From Mycobacterium sp. DL99 (GTDB lineage: Bacteria > Actinomycetota > Actinomycetes > Mycobacteriales > Mycobacteriaceae): 64,000 nucleotides of DNA. Positions 43,655-51,708 of the stretch are shown one piece after another. Below the pieces are notes generated by a model. The model was not told where the DNA came from, made no database searches, and worked only from the letters and a program-made list of their open reading frames with translations. Every line of letters starts with the position of its first letter. The first letter of the stretch is position 1. Both the position numbers and the translations under genes were made by a program. Location of the stretch: positions 2,663,655 to 2,727,654 of the forward strand of contig NZ_SJOM01000007.1 in assembly GCF_004762045.1 (NCBI RefSeq), in the 5' to 3' direction.

Positions 43655-44590
43655 ATGTTGATGTGAAGCGATGTGGCTGAGCAGGTCGCGCACCGCCCCG
43701 GCCGGCGGGGTGCGGCCTCCCGACCAGACGGCCCGCAATTCGCGATGCAGATCCAGGCCGGCGATGGGCACCTCGCGCAGCCGGCCGAGCGTGAGGTCGT
43801 CTTCGACGGCCAGCCGGCTCATCACGGCCGGCCCGGCACCGGCCAGCACTGCGGCGCGCATCGCTGCCGCCGAGGACAATTCGATCGCAGGATCGGCCTG
43901 ACTGGTCGTTGGACCCAATGCGGATCGCAGTGCAGAACTGAGGGCATCCCTTGTGCCCGAACCGGTTTCGCGTGATACCAGTGCGGTCTCGTTGAGTTCG
44001 GCGGGGCTGATCGGGGCCGATCGGCGGGCCCACTTGTGATCCGGGGGCACCACGGTGACCAGTTCGTCATGGGTGATCACGCGGCTGCGTAAACCGGCTG
44101 GTGCACCTGGGGATTCGATGAAGCCCAGGTCGGCCGACCCGTCGTGCACTGCGGCGATCACCTGGTCACTGTTGGCCGCGGTGAGGATGACCTGGGGCGC
44201 GGTCACACCCCGGCGTGCCGCGTCGGCCTGCAGTGACACCAACCAGCGCGGCATGAGTTGCTCGGCAATGGTCAGGCTCGCCGCAACGGTGATCCGGCTG
44301 TGGCTTTCGGTGCGCATCGCAGCCAGCCCGGCGTCGACGCGTTCCGCGACGTCGAGCAACTGGTCGGCCCACTCGGCGACGACCGCCCCGGCCGCGGTCA
44401 GACGGGATCCGCGCGGGCCGCGTTGCACCAGCCGCACCCCGGTCTGGGCTTCGATGGACGCCAGCCGCGAGGACACCGCCTGCTGGGTGAGTCCCAGCTC
44501 ACGGCCGGCAGCTCCGAGGCTGCCGGTGCGGGCGATCGCCAGCAGCACTTCGAACGCTGCCAGCTCGGGCATCCGGGCGCTGAGCGGCAT
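43643..44590 (-). CDS. LysR-family regulator
   Basis: A 315-residue regulator. The N-terminal HTH is FEVLLAIARTGSLGAAGRELGLTQQAVSSRLASIEAQTGVRL (partly quoted). The effector domain (about 95-300) has VAASLTIAEQLMPRWL and DLGFIESPGAPAGL. A CysB/CbbR-type overall layout. It is convergent with the TDT transporter gene, yet its own upstream box and the transporter's upstream box are the same motif, so the transporter is the likely target. Start ATG 44590. Confidence 0.88.
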   Translation of the reverse strand: MPLSARMPELAAFEVLLAIARTGSLGAAGRELGLTQQAVSSRLASIEAQTGVRLVQRGPRGSRLTAAGAVVAEWADQLLDVAERVDAGLAAMRTESHSRITVAASLTIAEQLMPRWLVSLQADAARRGVTAPQVILTAANSDQVIAAVHDGSADLGFIESPGAPAGLRSRVITHDELVTVVPPDHKWARRSAPISPAELNETALVSRETGSGTRDALSSALRSALGPTTSQADPAIELSSAAAMRAAVLAGAGPAVMSRLAVEDDLTLGRLREVPIAGLDLHRELRAVWSGGRTPPAGAVRDLLSHIASHQHRRE

Positions 44591-44610
44591 GTTCAGGATC
44601 GTAGGTTGTA

Positions 44611-44630
44611 GTCACAAACCATGCTTGTGA
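44611..44630. promoter_or_regulatory. LysR-type box upstream of lysR
   Basis: GTCACAAACCATGCTTGTGA, 21 bp upstream of the lysR ATG. Its reverse complement is an 18/20 match to the box at 42364-42383. It also lies about 35 bp upstream of the -10 of the divergent aroG leader. Confidence 0.7.
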
Positions 44631-44639
44631 ACTCCCCGG

Positions 44640-44670
44640 TTGTGGCCCCGCGATGGCAGTCGTGTAGCCT
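44640..44670 (+). promoter_or_regulatory. Promoter of the aroG leader
   Basis: TTGTGG (44640-44645), a 19-nt spacer and TAGCCT (44665-44670). The GTG of the leader peptide begins 7 nt later, so the mRNA would start at the peptide's first codon. Confidence 0.55.
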
Positions 44671-44677
44671 GGCCGAC

Positions 44678-44752
44678 GTGACTATCGGTGTGTGTGCCAG
44701 CTATTGGCGCTTTATCAAGGCTCCGGGCGGAGCCGATAAAGCGCAGCACTAA
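44678..44752 (+). CDS. Aromatic leader peptide of aroG (24 residues)
   Basis: A small reading frame beginning at GTG 44678 and ending at TAA 44750-44752. Residues 8-12 are Ser-Tyr-Trp-Arg-Phe (codons AGC TAT TGG CGC TTT, 44699-44713), so Tyr, Trp and Phe, the three end-products that regulate DAHP synthase, stand within four codons. It precedes a class I DAHP synthase gene by 107 nt. A strong hairpin begins at the Trp-Arg codons and a terminator-like hairpin follows the stop. This is the layout of a transcription-attenuation leader in which ribosome stalling at aromatic codons reports amino-acid shortage. The peptide is too short for standard gene finders. Function inferred from context. Confidence 0.75.
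   Translation: MTIGVCASYWRFIKAPGGADKAQH
44707..44744 (+). promoter_or_regulatory. Leader hairpin 1 (pause/anti-structure)
   Basis: GCGCTTTATC-AA-GGCTCC-GGGC-GGAGCC-GATAAAGCGC: 16 perfect base pairs with a 2-nt bulge and a 4-nt loop, beginning in the Trp codon of the leader peptide. The loop-side segment GGCTCCGGG (44719-44727) can alternatively pair with CCCGGAGCC (44764-44772), so two exclusive folds exist. Confidence 0.75.
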
Positions 44753-44773
44753 GCACGCATCCACCCGGAGCCC

Positions 44774-44800
44774 AGGCAGTGACCATCGGTCGCTGCCTTT
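44774..44800 (+). terminator. Attenuator terminator hairpin before aroG
   Basis: AGGCAGTGACC (44774-44784), loop ATC, GGTCGCTGCCT (44788-44798) with one G-T wobble, then TT. An 11-bp stem with a short and imperfect U-tract (TTTCGTCGTT), acceptable for GC-rich actinobacteria. Confidence 0.6.
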
Positions 44801-44829
44801 CGTCGTTATAGGGCGCCGGATTCTCTGCC

Positions 44830-44855
44830 AGGTGCCCACCACCAGGAAGGCACCT
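44830..44855 (+). promoter_or_regulatory. Hairpin masking the aroG ribosome-binding site
   Basis: AGGTGCC (44830-44836) pairs with GGCACCT (44849-44855). The Shine-Dalgarno AGGAAGG (44844-44850) lies in the loop and the foot of the right arm, 9 nt before the aroG ATG. Confidence 0.5.
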
Positions 44856-44859
44856 GAAA

Positions 44860-45918
44860 ATGAACTTGGCGCAGACCGCCAACGCCCCCACCACATCGGA
44901 CCGGCGGGTCCGTAGTTTCAGCGCGATTCCCAGCCCGCACGATGTGCTGACCGAGTTCCCGCTGGGGGAGCGCCGCGCCGAACGGGTGGCCCGCGACCGC
45001 GACGAGATCGCCGACATCCTGGCCGGTCGTGACGACCGGCTGCTGGTGGTCGTCGGCCCGTGTTCGGTGCACGATCCCGCGGCCGCGCTCGAATACGCCA
45101 GCCGGTTGGTCAAGGTGGCCGACGAACTCAAAGACCAGCTCAAGATCGTGATGCGGGTGTACTTCGAGAAGCCGCGCACCACCATCGGCTGGAAGGGCCT
45201 GATCAACGATCCGGGCATGGACGGCACCTTCGACGTGGCCCGCGGATTGCGCATCGCCCGTCAGCTGCTGCTCGACATCATCGACATCGGCCTGCCCGTC
45301 GGGTGTGAGTTCCTGGAACCGACCAGCCCGCAGTACATCGCGGATGCCGTGGCCTGGGGTGCGATCGGCGCCCGGACCACCGAGTCGCAGGTGCACCGCC
45401 AGCTGGCGTCGGGCCTGTCGATGCCGGTCGGGTTCAAGAACGGCACCGACGGCAACATCCAGGTCGCGGTCGACGGCGTGAAAGCCGCTGCCGCCGAGCA
45501 TGTCTTCTTCGGTATGGACGATATGGGCCGCGGCGCGGTGGTGAGCACCGCCGGCAATGAGGACTGCCACGTGATCCTGCGCGGCGGGACCGACGGACCG
45601 AACTACGGGGCCGACGCGGTGGCCGCCGCCGCAGCCAAGTTGACCGGTGCCGGGCTGCCCGCTCGTGTCGTGATCGATTGCAGCCACGCCAATTCCGGCA
45701 AGGACCATGTCCGCCAGGCGTCGGTGGCCGCGGAGGTGGCCCAGTTGGTTCGTGACGGTTTGCCGATCAGCGGTGTGATGCTGGAGAGCTTCCTGATTGC
45801 CGGTGCCCAGTCGCCCGAGGCCCGCCCGCTCACCTACGGCCAGTCGGTCACCGACAAGTGCATGGATTGGGACGCAACGGATCTGGTGCTGCGCGAGCTC
45901 GCGAAGCGAGAGGGTTAG
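44860..45918 (+). CDS. aroG: Class I (AroF/AroG/AroH-type) DAHP synthase
   Basis: A 352-residue 3-deoxy-D-arabino-heptulosonate-7-phosphate synthase, joining phosphoenolpyruvate and erythrose 4-phosphate as the first step of aromatic synthesis. It is of the E. coli class I-alpha type: [18 protein letters not shown] (metal Cys), [21 protein letters not shown] (partly), [38 protein letters not shown] (partly), and [16 protein letters not shown]. tuberculosis AroG is class II, so this is an extra or different isozyme. The leader upstream suggests attenuation. RBS AGGAAGG. The stop overlaps the convergent PPE stop by 4 nt. Confidence 0.94.
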   Translation: MNLAQTANAPTTSDRRVRSFSAIPSPHDVLTEFPLGERRAERVARDRDEIADILAGRDDRLLVVVGPCSVHDPAAALEYASRLVKVADELKDQLKIVMRVYFEKPRTTIGWKGLINDPGMDGTFDVARGLRIARQLLLDIIDIGLPVGCEFLEPTSPQYIADAVAWGAIGARTTESQVHRQLASGLSMPVGFKNGTDGNIQVAVDGVKAAAAEHVFFGMDDMGRGAVVSTAGNEDCHVILRGGTDGPNYGADAVAAAAAKLTGAGLPARVVIDCSHANSGKDHVRQASVAAEVAQLVRDGLPISGVMLESFLIAGAQSPEARPLTYGQSVTDKCMDWDATDLVLRELAKREG

Positions 45919-47501
45919 TTCCCGCTCGATTCGGACTCGTCGGCCCCGGATTGCCAGCTGCCCGGCATCATCGGGGTCGTGGTGCCGCTGCCGAACGTGT
46001 CATCGGCCAGCGTGGTCAGCCCGGCCGGGCCGGCAACAACGGATTTCGCTGCGGTACCGGTGAATCCGAGGTTTCCGGCGCCGCTGCCGGAGGCGCTGGT
46101 GTCGGCGGGTTGCTCCGGTGGCGGTGTGGCGGCCTCGCCGTCGGCCGTCATGAACTCGTAGCGGTAACCGCGGTCCTTGGCCGTCCCGCCGCGACGCTTG
46201 CGGGCTTGGGCCCGTCGCTTGTCGATCGCGGCCGCTGTCGCGGCGGCAGCGGCCGATGCACCGACTGAGTCGGAGGCCTGGGCGGTCGCGCTGTACCGCA
46301 TCGTCGGGCCGAAACCGAACCCAGGACCGCCGCCCGGCACCGCGTAGATGCTGGTTTCCGCGCCGGTGGCCATCGGTGTAGGCGAGGGCGCCGGGGTGAC
46401 CGGTGCCGAGCCGGGTGTCGGCGCAGTCGGTGCGCTCGCGGGCGCCGATGACGGTGCCGGGGAGCCGGGCAGCGCGGCTACCGCAGGCTGCTCGGCGGGC
46501 GGGTTCATCTCATCGGCGGGCGCGTCGATCGGAATGTCGTAGGCCTGCGCCAGTCCGACGAGCCCGAGCATGCCGAGCATCGCAGGGGAGGCCGCAGCGA
46601 CCGCCGCGGCGTACAACGGGGTGCCCAGCACCGCGAAGACTGCCGTGTACGCACCGAGGAAGAACACGTTGATATACGTGGTGAACAGCAGCGACGGGTC
46701 GGCAATGATCTCGGCGAGGACCTGGGGGATCTTCCAGGGCTCGAGAATGAATTCCCTGAGCTGGTCGTACATCCCATAGAAATGCTCAGATTTCCCGGCC
46801 AGCCAATTGCCGATCGGATCGTTGGCTTCGATCCACTTGACGAACTCCTCGTACGAACTGATCAAGTCGCTCAAGCTGAGGGACGAGCCAGATTCGGTGG
46901 CCTCCGTCGCGGCGGTGGCCTGCATCATCGTGGCCGACACCGAACCGGCTTCGCCGACGCCCGGTGCCAGCAGCAGTGGTGCGGCCGCAGATATCGGTGT
47001 GGTCGCCACCGCGATCTCGGTGGCGGCCTGGTAGACGGTCATCGTGGTCGCGGCCTGGATCCACATGCGGACATAGTCGGCCTCGTTGACGGCGATCGGG
47101 ACCATGTTGATCCCGAAGAAGTTGGTGGCCACCAGCACACCGAGGGTTGCGCGGTTGGTCGCCAGCTCGGCCAGCGTCGGCATGGCCCCCAGCGCGGCGG
47201 TGTAGGACGCCGCAGCGGTCTCGATCTGGGCGGCCACCCCCGCGGTGCTGGCGCTGGTCTCGCTCAGCCAGGCGAGGTAGGGAACATGTGCCGCGGTGTA
47301 ACGCTCGGCGCTCGCACCCTCCCATGCTCCGGCCTGCACAGTGCCCATCAAAGCGGTCAATTCGCTTGCCGCCAGGGAGTATTCGGTACTCAACGAACTC
47401 CATGCTCCGGCGGCTGCCAACAGCGGTCCGGCGCCGGGGCCGCTGCTGAGCAGGGCCGAGTGCACTTCGGGCGGTACGGCCATCCAGACCGGGGCGGTCA
47501 T
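45915..47501 (-). CDS. PPE-PPW family protein
   Basis: A 528-residue PPE protein. The N-terminal PPE domain (about 1-175) has [19 protein letters not shown] with the Pro-Pro-Glu at 10-12 and an [13 protein letters not shown]xG turn, the signature for type VII (ESX) export. A middle region with hydrophobic helices (about 270-330) and a Pro/Ala/Ser linker follow. The C-terminus carries the PPW-type end: [21 protein letters not shown]...[15 protein letters not shown]...PMMPGSWQ. No PE partner gene is adjacent. A DtxR-type dyad lies upstream and a haem oxygenase gene precedes it on the same strand, suggesting metal or haem uptake at the mycomembrane (inference). Confidence 0.88.
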   Translation of the reverse strand: MTAPVWMAVPPEVHSALLSSGPGAGPLLAAAGAWSSLSTEYSLAASELTALMGTVQAGAWEGASAERYTAAHVPYLAWLSETSASTAGVAAQIETAAASYTAALGAMPTLAELATNRATLGVLVATNFFGINMVPIAVNEADYVRMWIQAATTMTVYQAATEIAVATTPISAAAPLLLAPGVGEAGSVSATMMQATAATEATESGSSLSLSDLISSYEEFVKWIEANDPIGNWLAGKSEHFYGMYDQLREFILEPWKIPQVLAEIIADPSLLFTTYINVFFLGAYTAVFAVLGTPLYAAAVAAASPAMLGMLGLVGLAQAYDIPIDAPADEMNPPAEQPAVAALPGSPAPSSAPASAPTAPTPGSAPVTPAPSPTPMATGAETSIYAVPGGGPGFGFGPTMRYSATAQASDSVGASAAAAATAAAIDKRRAQARKRRGGTAKDRGYRYEFMTADGEAATPPPEQPADTSASGSGAGNLGFTGTAAKSVVAGPAGLTTLADDTFGSGTTTPMMPGSWQSGADESESSGN

Positions 47502-47658
47502 CGCGGACCGCCCACGAGGCTGGGGGACGGTGTGGCGTCGCTATTTGCCGCCGTGGGAATGGGGGTGCAGATAGTCATCGGCGTTGTCCGGGGTGCAGTG
47601 CATGCAGGTGCCCCGGTATCTCCTCTCGATCGCTTTGCTCCCCCATCGGACAAGTATG

Positions 47659-47674
47659 GTTAGCATAAGCTAAC
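47659..47674. promoter_or_regulatory. Metal-box-like dyad upstream of the PPE gene
   Basis: GTTAGC-ATAA-GCTAAC, a perfect 6-bp-arm palindrome. It overlies a possible minus-strand promoter: TTGAAG (47679-47674) and CATACT (47658-47653). The TTAG/CTAA elements recall DtxR-superfamily (IdeR, MntR) boxes, but the spacing differs from the standard IdeR 19-mer, so the regulator is uncertain. It lies 158 bp before the PPE start. Confidence 0.5.
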
Positions 47675-47737
47675 TTCAAGCGATTTGGGGTATGAACTTC
47701 CTATGTCTTGGCGGAATCGTCAATCTGGAGGCTGAGC

Positions 47738-48406
47738 TCAGCGGCGGTAGGCGGGCAGCTTCTCGGCGAGTTCGTCGAACACGCGCTGGTTGAGGCTGAA
47801 GGCCAGTTTCACCTCGTCGACCACGCGATCGATGTCGTCCCCGTCGAGGTCGAGCCCGTCTAGGCGGTCGCGGTAGGCGTCCTTGTACGGCTTGGGCCGC
47901 ATCGGGAAGTCGTAGAACGCCAGCCCTTCGCCGTCGAGGTCGAACGAGCGTCCCAAGATGCGACCGATGGCCTGGCCACCGGAAAGGTCACCGAGGTAGC
48001 GGGTGTAGTGATGCGCCACGAGCGCGCCGCCCCAGGGGGCATCGGCGAACCGGGCGCAGTAGGCGCGCGCCGCAGGTGAGTCGACGTCGCGATCCGCGCC
48101 GGGCGCCCAGTGCGCCAGGTCGGCGTCGATGGCGTCCAACCGCTCGAGTGCGGGGTCGTACACGGCGCCGACGAGAGGGTCGTTGCGGTGCTGCCGGATG
48201 GCGGTCTCCAGTGCGGCGTAGATCGCCCGCAGTCGCAGCAGATAGTCGACGTAGCCCTGCTCGTTGACCCGGCCGCTCAGAAGTTCGGTGACAAACGGCG
48301 ACTGCTCGGCGGCGTTGTGCTGGTCGGTCGAGTCCTGACGCATCGCCGCGGAAAGTGAACGGACGGACTCGGTTGCGACGGCACTTGGCGGCATTCTCGG
48401 CTCCAC
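47738..48406 (-). CDS. hmuO: Haem oxygenase
   Basis: A 222-residue biliverdin-forming haem oxygenase of the HmuO/HO-1 type, which opens haem to release iron, CO and a bilin. The proximal His is His30 in STDQHNAAEQ; the distal helix is HHYTRYLGDLSGGQAIGRIL with the flexible glycine pair GDLSGG. The end FSLNQRVFDELAEKLP matches corynebacterial HmuO. Mycobacteria more often use MhuD, so a canonical oxygenase is notable. Start: GTG 48406 or ATG 48394. A tetR gene lies just upstream, with a dyad between them. Confidence 0.93.
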   Translation of the reverse strand: MEPRMPPSAVATESVRSLSAAMRQDSTDQHNAAEQSPFVTELLSGRVNEQGYVDYLLRLRAIYAALETAIRQHRNDPLVGAVYDPALERLDAIDADLAHWAPGADRDVDSPAARAYCARFADAPWGGALVAHHYTRYLGDLSGGQAIGRILGRSFDLDGEGLAFYDFPMRPKPYKDAYRDRLDGLDLDGDDIDRVVDEVKLAFSLNQRVFDELAEKLPAYRR

Positions 48407-48422
48407 TTGCTAGGGCTCAACT

Positions 48423-48456
48423 TTGACACGTTGTCAGCATCCTGACAACTTGTCGA
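48423..48456. promoter_or_regulatory. TetR-type operator before haem oxygenase
   Basis: TTGACACGTTGTCAG-CATC-CTGACAACTTGTCGA: arms of 15 bp match as inverse complements at 12 positions, with TTGTCAG/CTGACAA perfect in the centre. It starts 17 bp upstream of the haem oxygenase start codon and after the tetR stop. Confidence 0.6.
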
Positions 48457-48513
48457 AAACCTAGCACGGTGCCGACAGGTTCGGGGGGCTACGGGTTCGG
48501 GGGTGGGTCGCGG

Positions 48514-49080
48514 CTAGCGCGTGGCGCCGAGTGCGCGCAGGACGAACCGCTCGATCGCCTCCACCGGAAGGTGGCGCGGCGCCAGGCACGCATGGATCAA
48601 CGACATCGTGGCGGGCTCATCGTCGATGACGAACTGCCCGGTGGCCACGCCCTGCGTCAGGATGTCGCGCAGTACGTCCTCGACCGCCACCACATGGTCG
48701 CGGATGGCCAGCATGGTTTCGGTCGACAATGCGCCGTAGAGCTGCATGCCCATACCCATGTGGAATTCCTGGCCGGCCTCCAGCTGATGCCGGATGTAGA
48801 CCCCAAGGCGTCCGACCGGATCATCGACCTCGGACAGGGCGGCGCGCAACCCGTCGAGGTAGCGGGTCGTCTCGTGCGAGGCGAACGCGATCACCACTGA
48901 TTCCTTGTCGGGGAAGTGGTGATAGATCGCGGTCCGACCGATCCCGGCCTCGGCCGCGAGCTTGGCCATCGTGATCGCGTCGAAGCTGTGCTCGGCCATG
49001 AGTGTGGCGAAAGCCTCGAAGATGCGCTGCTGGACCAGCTCGCGGTGTTCTTCGACCGATGAGGCGCTGATCCTGGGCAC
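48514..49080 (-). CDS. TetR-family regulator
   Basis: A 188-residue TetR repressor. The DNA-binding part is QQRIFEAFATLMAEHSFDAITMAKLAAEAGIGRTAIYHHFPDKESVVIAF (quoted in part: AGIGRTAIYHHFPDKESV). The C-terminal ligand domain is all helical with Met-rich FHMGMGMQLYGAL. It is followed on the same strand by the haem oxygenase gene, with a long dyad between; control of haem degradation is the simplest reading. A haem or other ligand is not determined. Confidence 0.88.
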   Translation of the reverse strand: MPRISASSVEEHRELVQQRIFEAFATLMAEHSFDAITMAKLAAEAGIGRTAIYHHFPDKESVVIAFASHETTRYLDGLRAALSEVDDPVGRLGVYIRHQLEAGQEFHMGMGMQLYGALSTETMLAIRDHVVAVEDVLRDILTQGVATGQFVIDDEPATMSLIHACLAPRHLPVEAIERFVLRALGATR

Positions 49081-49196
49081 GCTCGACTCTAACGCCCGCG
49101 ATCACAGCGGAGTCTGTTAGTCCAGGCTTAGCTGCCGGGTCGCGTTCGCCCGGTCCACTACAGTCTCGGTACCCAACTGAATGAAAGTGGTACTTC

Positions 49197-50876
49197 GTGC
49201 TGCATGCCTTGCGGGGCTTACCCATCCCTTCGCGCTTCGCCACTGCTGCGCGCACCCTGCACCCGGTCGGTTTGTCGGTGGCACTGCTGTTCTTCGCCTG
49301 GTCGATGAGCCCGTCACTGCTACCGCGCGCCTGGTATCTGCAAGGGGTCGCGACGGGTATCAGTGTCGGGATCGGGTACGGGCTGGGGTGCGCCATCGCA
49401 TGGGCGGTTCGCCGTTGCGGGATCAGCCCGCAATGGTCGTCGCGCACCGGCAGGATCGGGTGGTGGACGCTGGCCGGTGCCGCTGTCGTGGTCGTCCCGA
49501 TGTTTCTGGTACTCGGGTCATGGTGGCAGCAGATCTTGCGCGATCTCATCGGGATGCCGCGCACTGAGCGGTCCTTCTACTTTCTGGTGTTGTTGATCGC
49601 GGTGGCCATCGCGATGGCGCTGGTCGCCATCGGACGTGGATTGCGTTGGGCCACCAATCGTTTGACCGACATGGGCGGGCGGGTCGTACCCGGCCCGGTG
49701 GCCCGGCTGGCCGCGGTGGTCATCGTGGTGACCCTGGTGGTGATGGGGCTCGATGGTGCCCTGCATCGCGGACTGCTGAGCATGGCCGAACGTTCCGCGA
49801 AAGTGGCCGACAAGAGCACCGCCGAAGGCGTGGCGCAACCGAGTGCGCCGGAGCGTTCCGGTTCGCCGGCTTCGGCGCAGGCATGGGACACCCTCGGGCG
49901 CGAAGGGCGCAGCTTTGTAGCCGGTGGCCCGAGCGCCCAAGAGATCTCGACGGTGACCGGCACCCCGGCGCTCACCCCGATCCGGGTGTACGCCGGCCGC
50001 ACTTCCGCGGACAGTGTCGAAGGTATTGCCGAGCAGGTGATCGCCGAACTGCGCCGCACCCACGCCTTCGAGCGCAAGGTGCTGGCCGTCGTGACCACCA
50101 CAGGTCGGGGTTGGGTGAACCCCAACGTCGCGGCCGCCCTCGAATACCTCAACGGCGGGAACACGGCGATCGCGTCGATGCAGTATTCGTTCCTGCCCAG
50201 CGCGCTGTCCTTCATCGCCGACCGGGAGACCCCGCCGTTGGCCGGGCAGGCGTTGTTCGAAGCGGTGCACGGGGTTTGGGCTGCCCTGCCGGAAGCCAAG
50301 CGGCCGAAACTCGTGGTGTTCGGGGAGAGCCTGGGTTCCTTCGGGGGACAGTCGGCGTTCGCCTCCGGTGCGGACATCGTCGCCCGCACCGACGGTGCGC
50401 TGCTGGTCGGTACACCCAACTTCGCGCAGCCATGGAGCAGGATCACCGCCAACCGGGATCCCGGTTCGCTGGAGCGCCTGCCGGTGGTCGACGACGGCCG
50501 CCACATCCGCTTCGCTTCTCGGACCTCCGATGTGAATCTTCCTGGCCCGTGGGAGTTTCCGCGCGTGGTGTTCTGGCAGCATGCCGGCGACCCGATCACC
50601 TGGTGGTCCTTCGATCTGCTGCTGCATCGCCCGGACTGGCTGCGGGAACCGCTGGGGCCCGACGTGGACCCGGGGATGCGGTGGCTGCCGTTCGTGACGT
50701 TCTGGCAGGTGACGCTGGACATGATCTTCTCCGCCGACGTGCCGTACGGGTACGGGCATGCCTTCGGCCCGGACGCCACTGACCTGTGGGTCGACATCCT
50801 GGCGCCCAAGGGTTGGGATCCCGCGCTGAGCCAGCGGATCCAGGATGCGATCGCGGGGAGCGATCAGTCCGACTGA
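49197..50876 (+). CDS. Alpha/beta-hydrolase membrane protein (Abhydrolase_9 type)
   Basis: A 559-residue protein. The N-terminal 190 residues hold four to five transmembrane helices (LSVALLFFAWSMSPSLLPRAWYLQGV begins the first, partly quoted). The C-terminal 350 form an alpha/beta-hydrolase-like domain with RIYVGR-type PIRVYAGRTSADSVEGIAEQ, LEYLNGGNTAIASMQYSFLPS, and the nucleophile elbow VVFGESLGSFGGQSAF (GESLG). FWQHAGDPITWW and GYGHAFG may hold the acid and His. This family (DUF2319-like) occurs throughout mycobacteria; the role is unknown. The GTG at 49197 is the start; divergent from tetR. Confidence 0.82.
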   Translation: MLHALRGLPIPSRFATAARTLHPVGLSVALLFFAWSMSPSLLPRAWYLQGVATGISVGIGYGLGCAIAWAVRRCGISPQWSSRTGRIGWWTLAGAAVVVVPMFLVLGSWWQQILRDLIGMPRTERSFYFLVLLIAVAIAMALVAIGRGLRWATNRLTDMGGRVVPGPVARLAAVVIVVTLVVMGLDGALHRGLLSMAERSAKVADKSTAEGVAQPSAPERSGSPASAQAWDTLGREGRSFVAGGPSAQEISTVTGTPALTPIRVYAGRTSADSVEGIAEQVIAELRRTHAFERKVLAVVTTTGRGWVNPNVAAALEYLNGGNTAIASMQYSFLPSALSFIADRETPPLAGQALFEAVHGVWAALPEAKRPKLVVFGESLGSFGGQSAFASGADIVARTDGALLVGTPNFAQPWSRITANRDPGSLERLPVVDDGRHIRFASRTSDVNLPGPWEFPRVVFWQHAGDPITWWSFDLLLHRPDWLREPLGPDVDPGMRWLPFVTFWQVTLDMIFSADVPYGYGHAFGPDATDLWVDILAPKGWDPALSQRIQDAIAGSDQSD

Positions 50877-51044
50877 CCGATACCCCGGCGGTTTGTTGAC
50901 GCAACTGATAATTTGCTGCTGGCACGCCGCCGGGTACGGGACATCGGAGCCCCGGCCGATACAGGCTTCAGCGAGACGAGATCGCGGCGATCGAGGACGC
51001 TTTCGACTCCGTGCACATCGGCGGGGCGGCACGGTCGTGTCGGT

Positions 51045-51545
51045 GTGAGTCATTACGCCGGTGCGTGGCGGGCAGCGCATAGTCTGCGCGGTGTGGGTGG
51101 ACTGTTCGGGTGGGCGATCGCTGTGATGTTGCTGTTCTGGCCGATCCTGTTGGCGATCGGTGCCGTCGCGTGGCGCAACGAAGTGCTCGCCAATCGGATT
51201 CGCGCGAATCAGGCTGACCTCAGAATCCTTATCGGACAGGTGATGGACGAGGCGGCCCGCGGGCGCGAACTCGGTGCGGAGAAGTCGTTCGTCGCATGGC
51301 GCGTCGACTGGGCCGAAGACGGTGTCATGCGAGTGGAGAACACGGGCCGTGACAAGGCCCGCTCCGTCACGGCCAAAGCGTCGAACGCCTCTGGGGCGGC
51401 CGAAAAGACCGTGAGTTCGGTGGAACCGGGCGGCGCTGTCGATCTCGGTGTTGTCCTGGCCGCCGCGGGTGGCACCGAGGTCGAGCTCACATGGCGCACA
51501 GAACTGGGCCGCTGGACGACCGAACGGTACGTGCCCAAGCGCTGA
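51045..51545 (+). CDS. Single-pass membrane protein, unknown
   Basis: A 166-residue protein. A helix of about 20 residues (GWAIAVMLLFWPILLAIGAVAW, partly) near residue 25-45 anchors a soluble part of about 115 residues with beta-like segments (FVAWRVDWAEDGVMRVENTG, VELTWRTELGRWTTERYVP). I do not recognise the family. The start is uncertain: GTG 51045 or a later GTG; the frame is open from 50913. It is convergent with the tRNA-Gly that follows. Confidence 0.6.
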   Translation: MSHYAGAWRAAHSLRGVGGLFGWAIAVMLLFWPILLAIGAVAWRNEVLANRIRANQADLRILIGQVMDEAARGRELGAEKSFVAWRVDWAEDGVMRVENTGRDKARSVTAKASNASGAAEKTVSSVEPGGAVDLGVVLAAAGGTEVELTWRTELGRWTTERYVPKR

Positions 51546-51568
51546 TCGAAGCCACAATCGCACCTTTG

Positions 51569-51641
51569 AGCGGATGACGGGATTCGAACCCGCGACCCTC
51601 ACCTTGGCAAGGTGATGCGCTACCAACTGCGCTACATCCGC
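51569..51641 (-). tRNA. tRNA-Gly (GCC), copy 1
   Basis: Minus-strand cloverleaf of 73 nt without encoded CCA: acceptor GCGGATG/CATCCGC, D-arm GTAGCGCAGTTGGTAGCGC region, anticodon loop CTTGCCAAG with anticodon GCC, T-arm GGGTTCGAATCCC. The sequence equals the second copy at 53811-53883. Confidence 0.95.
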
Positions 51642-51678
51642 GCGCCACAAGCGAGATCGTCGCCCGTCGCGATGCAGA

Positions 51679-51708
51679 ACACTAGCCCACCGATGCGCGC
51701 AGACACAA
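51679..51708 (-). promoter_or_regulatory. Promoter of tRNA-Gly copy 1
   Basis: Minus strand: TTGTGT (51708-51703), 18-nt spacer, TAGTGT (51684-51679). The same arrangement precedes copy 2. Confidence 0.6.

Noticed and set aside
47659..47674. Classical IdeR iron box
   Set aside because: The dyad has TTAG/CTAA elements but not the 19-bp IdeR spacing, so I call it only a DtxR-type metal-box-like site.
50900..51044. Possible gene remnant: one frame reads RDEIAAIEDAFDSVHIGG
   Set aside because: The stretch looks protein-like but is short, has no start or continuation, and cannot be assigned to a family.
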